Part shown: in pieces, positions 10,101 to 22,100 of the stretch
Position numbering within the stretch: position 1 is the first letter of the stretch
Layout: each line of letters starts with the position of its first letter
NCBI GenBank assembly: GCA_964017185.1
Contig: OZ024876.1
Span: forward strand, 31,967,778 to 32,031,777
Source of the DNA: Rugalucina vietnamica
Lineage: Eukaryota; Mollusca; Bivalvia; Lucinida; Lucinidae
DNA: 64,000 nt
Reading direction: 5' to 3'
Notes under the pieces: model-generated
Databases searched by the model: none
What the model was told of the DNA's origin: nothing
What the model saw: the letters and a program-made list of their open reading frames with translations, nothing else
Position numbers and translations under genes: made by a program

Positions 10101-13100
10101 AGGATTTAAAATGGAATACTCACATCAGCAATGTGTGTACCAAAGCCAATAGGACCCTTGGTTTTTTGAGACGAAATCTGTTTTCTTGCCCCCAAGATGT
10201 GAGAGAAGCTGCCTATAAAGGTCTGGTGAGACCTATTCTTGAATATGGTAGCTCAGTTTGGGACCCTCATTATGAAGGTTTGATAGATGATTTGGAGAAG
10301 GTGCAAAAGCGTGCGGCTAGGTTTGTAACTAGGAACTATACATATGAAAAAGGTAGTATGACTGGCATCCTTAAAAAACTAAAATGGGAATCCCTGCAGA
10401 AAAGAAGGAAGGATAACAGAATTATATTACTTTACAAAGGTCTAAAAGGGAGAGCGAAAATACCCACGGATGACCTTATCCCCAAAAATAGGCATTGTAG
10501 GAATCAACACTCCTTGGCATTTCAGATACCTTCAGCAAGTACAAATGCCTATTTACACAGTTTCTTCCCCCAGACCATTAGAGATTGGAATGAACTCCCT
10601 GATTCTCTGATCTCCTCTGCTGAATTGTCAGATGATTGTGTGTCTAAATTTACTTCTCTTGTGAGAGCTCGGGACTAATCCCCTCCGGTCAAGCCCCATC
10701 CCCCCTGGTGTAGTATTGTCAGTTTGACGTTTCACCAGTAAACTATTCTGATTCTGATTCTGAACATGTTCTGGCCAATGCTTCAGCAATTTTAAGAAAA
10801 GGCAACAGGTTTTGGATGCACTACTAATAAGCAGAAAAGCATTACACAACTTTGACATCATTTAGATATAAAAGTCGTGTGAACATTTCTGGACCATTTT
10901 ACTGACTGAGAAATTCTAAAATGGTCTTCCGTCATGTGATTGTGGTTAAGGCAACCACATGTAAACTTAGATTTTGCCAGCCCAATTAAAGACGTTCATC
11001 ATGGTGTAATGACAGATTGTTTTGTTCTGGACAATCTCTAAAGGGCCATAACAACTTACCCCAATCTTGATCACTGATTCTGGCGAAAGATTTATCTCGG
11101 AGAATTCCTGCATTATTGATAACAATGTCTGAAAATATATGGGTAGAGTCACGAAGTGAGAAAAAACCAAGGGCCAGTGGTTCAAAACTTTGTTAGCTTA
11201 ACGTCATCGTTAAGACCTCAACTGCCAACAACATTAGCAAATATACTGTTATTTTTTGTTGATAAAATAAGAGAATCCTTTGCAATGCATTGAATACATG
11301 AAATCTCCAGGCAGTTCTAACATGTACCCACAATCTATGTTTTGAGCAAAAATAAGAAAAATATCAAACATTTTAAGCTGAAAATTTTCAATTTTTAAAG
11401 CTCAAAAAATCTCTGTTCATTGCATGGGCAAGTTTTCGTAATGTACTCACCAATTCTTCCAAAAGCTTTGATTGCCGTCTCCACCAATTTATCTCCGTTT
11501 TCAACAGAATCTAAAACAAATGAGCCGCCTCATGGGAAAACTAACAATCTGCATATGCGAAAACAAAGATGCAGATCAGCTTCGCGGTAACCGCGAAGCT
11601 GATCATCGCCTTTGTTTTCGCTACACGGATAGTACACTTCCTCTTCTACTTAAATCCGAAATTTCAAGCTTCTAGCTCTCTTCTGTGACAGTGCAGGTCG
11701 GTTTGTGTCGGATCTGTTCGGAAACCCACATTGTTGGTTTTCCCACGAGGCGGCTCAAATTTGACAATATTCAATAAATTTGTATTCCGTTTTCAAGGAG
11801 ATCTATCACAGCAAACCATGTAAACCTGATAAGACTATTCCTAAGAAAAATCTGCATCTAGACCTATGCACGCTTTTCAAGACTTTTGTCTTTTTTGTTT
11901 TTGAAATGACATAAAGCGTGGTCTGTGTTGCCTTATTATTGATAACATGTTTACTCTATTTTCACATAAATACTCATAAGTACATGTAAGTAAAGATCTG
12001 TTAACTATTGTTCGGCTACTTTAGCCAAATTAGCCTCTCACTTAATCTTATGTCTGCTCCCCACCTCAGACCCCCTTGTGATTGTCATGTTGATCTATAA
12101 GAACCCCCATCCCCTCCCAAATAGGCAATGTACACCTATTAAAAGTTCATTTATGTACTGAACATTAATTACAGTTCAAACTTAACCTTTGATGGATAGT
12201 GGGTTGGACGGGTACATGTACACAGTACACAGTTTGTATACTGTCTTGTACTGATAATATGTTGTTTGTTGTTTTTTTTGTTGTTTTTTTTATTTCCTCG
12301 CATGTAACTTTGACTTGATAATTAGGCCTAGTTTCCACGGACATTTTTTCTTTGAAAAATATACTCGTGTAAACTCAATTCTGTGGTGAAGTTTCATTGT
12401 CAAATATCTGTGACAAAGGTGAGCGAGCTATCTTTGCTGCATGTGAACACAAACTCATTGCCAAAGTTTCTGTGACAAAGAATCTTCGTCAAAGAAACAT
12501 TGTCCGTGGAGACGCGGCATTACTAAGCCAAATATGTAGCAAAAGTCTGCTGCCCTTAAACTGAATAACTCAAGTATTGGACTAACCATACCCTGTGGCT
12601 ATTCAATACCTCTCTGTTCTAAAACACGTGGAAAGTCCTCGAGGACATCCTTTATCGTAATTTGGCCCATTCTGATAGATGAATTCACCATTTATCAATC
12701 ATTTTTAATATCTTGGGAGGTATTTCTTCCTTTGATTGAGGCACAACCTGGACATTCCATTGCTGTCCTATTTTAGCAACTTTTATTAGTATCAATATTG
12801 TACATAGTACTACATACCATAATTAGCAACCGCCTTCCCACCCTTAGCCTTGATTTCTTGAACGACCTTGTCTGCGACCCTTGCACTCTGACCTTCACCT
12901 TTGATGTCACCACCAAGGTCATTCACTAAAAATATTATTTAAGATAATAAGTACATATCTGGTAAGCAAAGAACACCATCATGTTTACACACTATGAACT
13001 ATAAATATAAAAATAACAAATATTATAACACACCTCGCCTATAAAGCCAATGGTTAGGAAATATGTTATATTGTGCAACAATACACTGGGCGAATTAGCA

Positions 13101-16100
13101 TGACGTTACTTCACTGGGTGCTTCCTTCGTCCCGATATAAAAAGGTTTTGTTTGACTTTTTCTATAGGTCCCGATAGGATTTGGTTTTGTTTGATTCCGG
13201 TATCAGATTTTTTTCTACAATAATTCCTAGAATTTGGTCAAAGATTTGATTTGATTCTTATTTATGACATGATTGAAAGAATTTCAAATCATAATATAGT
13301 GCTTTGAATGCAATTTTATAGTAAGATTCCATTTGATTCGTTAAAAAATGAAGTAATTTAAGCAATTTATGTTATAATCGACTCTATTTTGTGGAGATTT
13401 ACTGTGTTAAAGAAGTAGAACAAAATCCGTTACCAAAAAGTCAAACAAAAGCTTTTTATATTGGGACCAAGGAAGCACCCAGTGTACTTTGCGCCCTTCA
13501 ATGTCATTTGTGGTGTCATCTATCCTATCAAGCAGTGTAATTTTGATGTTAGACTGTGTAAGTGTAACATTATTTTAGCGCATAACTAACATAATAAATG
13601 TGTGTATATATATCCGCATTTCTGTCAAACATTTGGGGGAATATCTACAATGCAATGGCGGAAAGTTGAACAATATAGACCGTTTCAGTGAACTTTATTA
13701 TATTTATTATGTGTTAGAATCAAAATAGATCAGCTCAAGTGCATGAACTGTTGAGTAATAATTCACTTTTTGTCAGTCAGTTGTAGGAATATAAAGCACT
13801 CACACCAGCCTCTCGCACTTCTTTACAACTGACCTCCGTTACTCAACAATTCACTGCTAGAGCTGATATATTTCTTAAACATATGAGGACACATGTAAAT
13901 ATAAAGCTGCACATGTGCATATTATACAGTAGTTAGATTTCAAAATTAACGCTAAATAGCGGGTTATCCCTTAAAAGCCCTCTATTTTTAAAAATAAAAT
14001 ATATTAAAAGAATATTGTTTCTGTCAGAACAATAATTTTTTTCATCTGAAAATGTAATTTTATTACCTCATAAAATGCGCTGAGAGACATGTGAAACTAT
14101 CCAAGATTTATAGCTTACCCACAACAGATGCTCCTCTCTCAGCAAACAGCAGAGCATATTCACGACCTAAACCTGGGGAGAAAAAGACATACTGTTTGAA
14201 CAGGATTATCAACACATGAAAACCTAATTCTGCCATGATGCCATCATATTGAAAACACTGTCAGTCTTCACGAAAAGTGCCGGTCTGTGGGTCAAAACCA
14301 GCAAAACTTCATTCTGACTGACAAAATATTTTATTCTGTCTGACGAATACCAAAATTACAATGATAACATACAGAACTGTCCTACAAAATTGGGTTTTGT
14401 CGGGCAAAAACTTGCCGTCTGCCAGACAGCTGTCCTGCAGCTGAAAAAAGATTTTGTGAAGACTGTACCGTAAATTCTGAAATTTTTGCATGACTTTTAA
14501 TTTGCGAATTTTCCTTTTTACAAATTATAAGTGAGTTCTTGAATTTGTGAAATAGTACATATAAGGTCTTTAAAGCTTGTAGAAATAATTTATTAGCCAG
14601 GACTTAGAACTTGCGAGGCAATGCATTTTGCAAATATTAATTAGCGAAAATGAAGTTCTAGTGAACATTTCCGAACTTACAGTATCTTGCCCATTTTATT
14701 GCAATACACATCTGTATGAGAAATCCCTGCTTAAAGACTACTATAATAAACAAAGTTAAAAAAATCAATACGTTATATATAACAATGGCATAAATCCCAC
14801 ATTAGTTTTAAACGATGTTAAACATTCAGGATGATCTAAGCTTCTAGAATGATTGGTTTTACTTTACACAAACCACAAATTATCGCGAAAAAAAAAAATT
14901 ATTATTAATCATTTGCAAAATAGTGTTGCAGATGGGAAGGTACATTAGCCAAGCAGCATAGCAGTACCTTTGTTCACACTACAAAACAGTACAACATCTC
15001 ACCGCTGTGGGTTCGCGCCTCGCTCGGGGCACGAGTCACATGTGGGACAAGCCAAGTTCTGCTTGCGGGTGTGTCAGGTGGTTTTTCCCCGGGTACTCCG
15101 GTTTTCGCCCCACCTGCCGATTGATTCGTCTCGATATGAGTGAAAAAGCTTGAAAGGGACGTAAAACTGAATCCAAAAAAAACATTACAATATTATAAAT
15201 GTGACGAAATGGTAGTTTTCGTCATTCCGTTCTTTCGTGACAAGACCGGCAAATAGTTATTCTTGTAAAACTCTCTAAAAAGAAGGAGCGCGTCTAAACA
15301 CAAAGTATGCATTTCTAGTTTTCTTGCTGTAAATAACATATTGCACTATAATTCAATGAATATGGTAGTAGAGTAATATTATTTCTTTCTAAACAAACAA
15401 TCTGATACCAACTTAAAGTATGCTTACATTAAATTCGGCAAGAAATAAGTTTGCTCACAGGAATCACCCAGACGCTTGATCTCCATTCATAAACAGTTAT
15501 TGATATTTGCCAGTATTACCGTTTACCGCAGAAATACGTACTCGGTTCAGTGTCGTTTCGTTACTTTAACACCTGCCTTACCTATTAGTTACCCATTGAC
15601 AAAATAGACTCGCCCGCATAATAGATTCGTCCAAAGTGTGTGACGTCACCGATAGTATAAATACCTGTGTTTCGCATTGCGAGTTGTTCAGTTAGCAAGA
15701 AGTCGTCGGAGAGCACAGATAAAGTAAATAAACCAATATAAAATCTATTAAAGACTGATTGCAAGCTTGGTTAGTGGCGAACAGTGGATTTTATCCATCT
15801 CAGTAGCAACAGCGAAAAGTGGACACAGTCCATCCTAGTAGCATTGATAAATATAACCAAGCAGTGAACAGTCTTAGGCGATTAAGGTGGTTTATGTTAC
15901 TAGCATAGGACTGGCCTAGCAGAAGTGTATGCTGGTCACTCACTGAGCATCAGCAGTGTAGGCTGATACCAATAATCAGAGATAGCTCAGCAGAGATTCA
16001 GGCTGAGCTCATATACCAAGTGCAGATCATCATCACATTTGTTTTATATGCATATTAAGTTGATTCCTATGATTTTTGTTTTGCTCATCCAATCATTGTA

Positions 16101-19100
16101 AAATCATTGGTCTATAATCACAGGACAAAGTAGTCCCAAAGGAAAATTATATATATATTTATCAAGCTAGCCCCGCTTACGTTACATATTTTTGGCGCCC
16201 AACGTGGGGCAAATTTCTATTGCATTAACCAATAGGCTTACCCATCTATCATCAGTTGTTATATAGTATTACTGCATTATGGACGATAAATATTACGAAG
16301 AAATGTATCGTCAGATTGAAGAGCTCCAGAGGCAAAATCGGATCTTAAAGTTGGAGCATGAGCTCAGAAGCTTTGGACAAGAGTTAGGCGAAATGTCTGG
16401 GCTACTTTCTACCCCAGCACCGGTTAAAGATGAGCAAGGTCTAGGTTCTAGGAAGGTATGGTCAGATATACCTAAGGGTAGACCAGATGATGCTCATGGT
16501 GCTGAGGCCGGACTGTCTGAGGCGGAAGGCATAGACAGTCAAGAGATACCTGATAGGTTTGTGACTCAGAGAAAGAAGCCAGCTAGCTCCGGCTCGAAAT
16601 CTAAGGATGTAATTATGAAACCAGCCACTTATGATGGTAGCGTAGCATGGATGGACTACAAGGCACATTTTGATGCCTGTGCCGAGCTGAACGGCTGGAC
16701 GGATCAACAGAAAGGTCTGTACCTTTCTGTATCACTACGTGGACAAGCACAAGGTGTGTTTGGCAATTTAGAGTCTGGCAAGCATGATTATGGTGACTTG
16801 GTCAGGGCTCTAGAGGAGCGCTTCGCACCTCCGAACCAGACTGAACTATATAGGGTCCAGTTGCGTGAACGCCGCCAAAAAGCATCTGAAAGCATGGCCG
16901 AGCTTGGACAGGATATAAGACGCTTAACCAACCTCGCATATCCTAAAGCTCCCAGCGATGTGAGGGAGACCCTAGCAAAAGAACAGTTTGTCGACTCACT
17001 AGTCAACACGGAAATGAGACTGAAGATCAAGCAGGCAAGGCCTATTGATCTTAATGACGCTGTGAGACATGCTGTCGAATTAGAGGCTTTCTATCGAGCA
17101 GAAAGTAGACAAGCTGGACAGGGGTTCATAAATACAGCTGTCTCAAGCGAACAAGTTGATGACAAGAAATTGGCGGAAGCGTTCTCGTCTCTGAACAACA
17201 GGTTAGATGAGATGACCAAAGTTATGAACAAGCTGTTGTTTCAGCAACGGAACAGTAATTATCGTCAAGAAAATCAGTAATAGCAGACCGTAATAGTGAG
17301 TAATAGCAGACCGCCTGCTCAGCCAAGGACTGATAGCGACACCAACAGACAAAGGGTAAATAATGGTAGTTATAAACCCGAGGTCAAGGGTCAGAACAGG
17401 ACAGCTCGCAGGTGCTTTAACTGCAACTCTGACCAGCACTTGATTAAAGATTGTACTCAGCCCAAAACTAGTAATAGAGACAAAGATAAAACTGGTTCTG
17501 CAAATAAGGAGAGTGTTTGTCTGAGCAGTACTAATCATGCTGGATTATTTGTGCAAGCTAAGCTCGGAGAATATGGTGCCGACTGCTTAGTGGACAGCGG
17601 GGCAACACTCAGTCTACTGTCATCTAAGGTTTGGTCTGCCATTAAAGGTACAATATCTCTGGAAAAAATTGATAAAGAGATTGTATCTGCGTCTGGAAAT
17701 GTCCTTGATACAAAAGGCAAAGCAAACGTTTGTTTTGTGATAAACGGAGTGAAGTGTGTCATGGACGTAGTGATAGCTGAAATGGACATTGATGCTATTC
17801 TAGGGTTGGACTTCATGTCGATGCACGATGTCATTGTAGATGTTGTTGGTATGACCATGCATATTAAAGGGACAGTGTGTCCTTTGGTTAAAATTGGAAA
17901 GATCGGCTGCTACCAAGTCATCGTGAAAGAAAGGGTACATGTGCCAAGTAGATCTGAGGTTATCCTTGAAGGACAATTGGTTGACTGGGACTCCGGTGAT
18001 GACAATATAGGCATCATAGAAACTTCAGACAAGTTTCTTCATTCAAACAGAGGAGTTGTTGCAAGAACACTCGTGAAAGCTAATGGGAAAATACCCATTA
18101 GGTATGCCAACTTTTCTAATGAGGATCAGATATTGTACCCCGGTACAAACATTGCTGAATTTTGTCCAGCGCAGGTTCTGAGGGCCGTACAGGAAGACAA
18201 GACAAAGCCTCCCAGAAATCTACCCAAGCATTTGACTGAGCTCTATGAAAGAGCATCAGAAGGAATGTCTTCCACACAAAAGAAACAAATTACAAATCTC
18301 TTAGGAAAATATGGAGATATATTTTCCAAGGACGAACATGACTTAGGTAGGACAGGCATTATTAAGCACAAAATTTCAGTAGATAACACAAGGCCAATAA
18401 AACAAGCCATGCGCAGAGTTCCTGTACATATGCAGGATGAAGTTGATAGGCAACTTGATCTTATGCTAGAACATGATATCATACAGCCATCGACAAGTCC
18501 GTGGGCCAGTGCTATTGTGCTTGTGAAAAAGAAGGACGGGTCCAGGCGTTTCTGTATTGACTACAGGCGCCTGAATGACGTCACAGTCAAGGATGCCTAC
18601 CCGTTACCCAGAATTGATGAATCTCTGGACCAACTTGCAGGGGCGAAATGGTTTTCTTGTTTGGACTTAAGTGCTGGTTATTGGCAAGTGGAAGTCGATC
18701 CTGACGATCGACAGAAGACAGCCTTCATAACCAGGCGCGGTCTCTACGAGTTCAACGTAATGCCCTTTGGCTTATGTAATGCCCCTGCGACCTTCGAGAG
18801 GTTAATGGAGTTGGTACTGTCAGGGTTGCATTGGCAAATATGCCTGATCTACTTGGATGACATAATCATTTTTGGGAAGACATTTGCGGAAATGATACAG
18901 AATTTAGACACTGTGCTAGCAAGATTTGCTCAGGCTGGTCTAAAATTGAAATCACAAAAGTGTCAGCTGTTCAAGAGAGAGGTCGATTTCTTAGGCCATG
19001 TTATAAATGAACACGGAATACACACTAACCCGCAGAAGATTGAATGTGTCAAAACCTGGCCGACACCAAAGAATATCACTGAGCTCAGGTCATTTCTGGG

Positions 19101-22100
19101 ACTGTGTAGTTATTACAGGCGGTTTATTGCCAACTATTCGCACGTTGCTAAACCATTGACGAGGCTCACAGAAAAAGACCAGAGGTTCAACTGGACGTCT
19201 GAATGCTCAGAAGCATTTGGAAGACTCAAGCACATGCTTGTGACGGCTCCCATACTTGCTCATCCAGACTTTACTAAACCATTTATTCTGGACACAGATG
19301 CAAGTAATCATGCAATTGGGGCGGTTTTGTCACAGAAAACGGGAAATGAAGAGCGTGTGATAGCTTACGCAAGCAGAACGCTATCCAAATCGGAGAGAAA
19401 ATACTGTGTAACTCGGAAGGAGTTACTAGCCCTTGTATACTTTGTGAAGTATTTTCGGCACTACCTCTATGGGCGGAAGTTCACAGCTAGGACAGATCAC
19501 GCGTCCTTACGCTGGCTGATGAACTTTAAGAACCCAGAGGGTCAGGTAGCACGCTGGCTAGAGGTTCTATCAACGTTTTCCATGGCAATAGAACATCGCC
19601 CTGGAAGATTGCATGGTAACGCAGATGGCATGAGCAGAAAGCCTTGTACTGATGACACAGTCACAACTAGCCATAGTGAATTTCCGCAGGATAATACAAA
19701 GGACTTAGATCCGAGTTGCATGCATGTAGGAAGTGAGGATACTGATGAAAGTATGAGTGAGTTTGATGACTTAAAATCTCTGCAAGCAGATGACGACGAA
19801 CTAGCTGTAGTTCGTTCATGGGTGCAAGAAAATAAGAGACCGGAATTTGCCGCTATTGCTGCTGAGGGTTACATATTGAAATCACTCTGGAATCAGTTTC
19901 CATGCCTTGAACTATACGATGATTTGCTTGTTCGGAGACAAGAAAATCTGGATGAAGATAATGTGGTCACATTTCAAGTGATCGTCCCCAAAAAAGCTAG
20001 ACGATCCATTTTGTATGCCTGCCATGACATGAAAACATCAGGGTATTTGGGTGTCACGAAAACTGTCAGTAAAATCAAACAGAAGTTTTACTGGCCTGGA
20101 TTACAATCTGACGTCAGAAGCTATATAGCTGGTTGTGATGCTTGTAGCAAACGCAAAGGCCCAATTCCATCAAAGCGAGCACCGATGCAGATTGTCAGAA
20201 GCGGCTTTCCTATGGAGAGGATTGCCATTGACATTTTAGGTGAGCTACCTGAGACACCAAGAGGCAATAAGTACATTGTGGTGATCGGCGACTACTTTAC
20301 GAAATGGACCGAGGCTTTGCCGATCCCAAACATGGAAGCATGTACTGTAGCAAAAGTGCTTGTGGAAAATGTGCTTTGCCGATTTGGAATTCCCAATGTT
20401 ATCCACTCTGATCAAGGACGTCAATTTGAAAGTAATTTGTTTCAAGAGATGTGCAAATTGCTAGGTATACATAAGACGCGCACCACCCCTTACCATCCAC
20501 AGAGCGACGGAATGGTTGAACGGTTCAACCGCACGCTTGCGGCGATGCTTTCCGCATACGTCAGCGAAAATCATAGAGATTGGGATGAACAGTTACCTTA
20601 CGTTACCATGGCCTACCGCAGTACCGAGCATGAAACAACTGGGATGAGTCCCAACATGCTAATGTTTGGTCGCGAAGTTTCAACACCGCTTGACCTCGTG
20701 TATGAGCTCCCAAATCTGAGCAAACCGATTCCAAACAATCAATGGGTTTGGGAATTACGGGACCATATAGAAAGGGCACACACACTCGTACGTCAGTACA
20801 TACAGCAAGCTATGCATAGGCAAAAACGATATCGCGATTCGCGAACGTCCTTTGAAACATTTAAGATTGGAGATCAAGTGTTTGTGCATTTCCCTGTGAA
20901 GAAGGTGGGCACCTCTGCAAAGCTGACGCCTTTCTGGAGGGGTCCATTCAAAGTTACTGGCAAACTGTCAGAAGTTTTGTACAAAGTAAATTGTGGTCGC
21001 AATAATGCTGAGCAAATAATTCACTGTGACAGAATTAAGTTGTGTAGACAACAAGTTCTAAGAGGTGAACTTGAACAGTCTGATATAGAAGGTCATGAAG
21101 AAGGTCATGCACATGAACCCGAGAATAATAATGAGCCTGAAGCAGATAGAGATAATGAGATAGATGAAGTAGAAGAATTAGAATCTGCTCACCAGCCCGT
21201 TATGGACACAGACATAGAGTATGAATCTGAAAGTAAGAGAGTCCGTAGAAAACCTGTTTGGGCTAAAGATTATGTTTTCTCTTGCAGGCTGGTGAACACA
21301 AAGCAGACTCCGAGGAAATACAGCGGTTTGGAAATGTCGGAGGAAACACAAACAAAGTGCAGTTGGTGTAAGGGGATGTTTGAGACAGGAGCCCCATATG
21401 AGCAGCACATGATTCAGTGCTACAGGGACAGATGGAAGTGTTACTCCTGTGGAAGCACATTCAGGCAGAAGACCTATCTGATGAAGCACAAAAGGACACA
21501 GCATCCTGCGTGGACCAGTGTCAACAGGATGCTGAAGAAAGCTCCAGGACTTGGTCAGAAGAAAAACAGTACTAAAACGCAACTTTCCCGAGAGAAATGT
21601 GACAAAGAGAAGAAAGACATTTGTGATCATAGAAAGGTCAAAGATGACAGGAGAAAGCCTAGTCTTGATGATAAGCCTCAAAGGAAGGAAGAAACAGAGA
21701 CCAAACCCAAAAAGGAGGAAGGTTTGATTTTGGGGAATTCTGATTTGGGTAGTTCACCTGATGTTTCTCTGACAGGAGACTTAGTCATATCAGATGATAA
21801 TAATGAACAAAGTGACAGGGACTCAGAGAGTAGCTCTGAAAAGAGAAAGGTTGAAAATGATGAAGTTGATATGGAGAATAAGGAGAAAGATGATGCTGAA
21901 GAAAAGTATGAAAAGGCTACGACTGATATCTCCCTGCTGAAAGGACGAATATTCAGGAAGGCAACAGAACCAGTCAAACCATTGGCTCCGCAAAAACGTA
22001 AGCATAAACTGGAGCACCAAGCTACACTGGACAAGGCTAATGAGGCCAAACGCCCCTGCTCAAAATCTGAAAGGACAATCGTCACCAAGAAATTTGTTGT

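Noticed and set aside
17296-17298. GTG at 17296 as the pol start codon
   Set aside because: Non-AUG initiation there has no support. The frame is simply open from 17284 after the gag stops, and recoding is the more usual route for pol.
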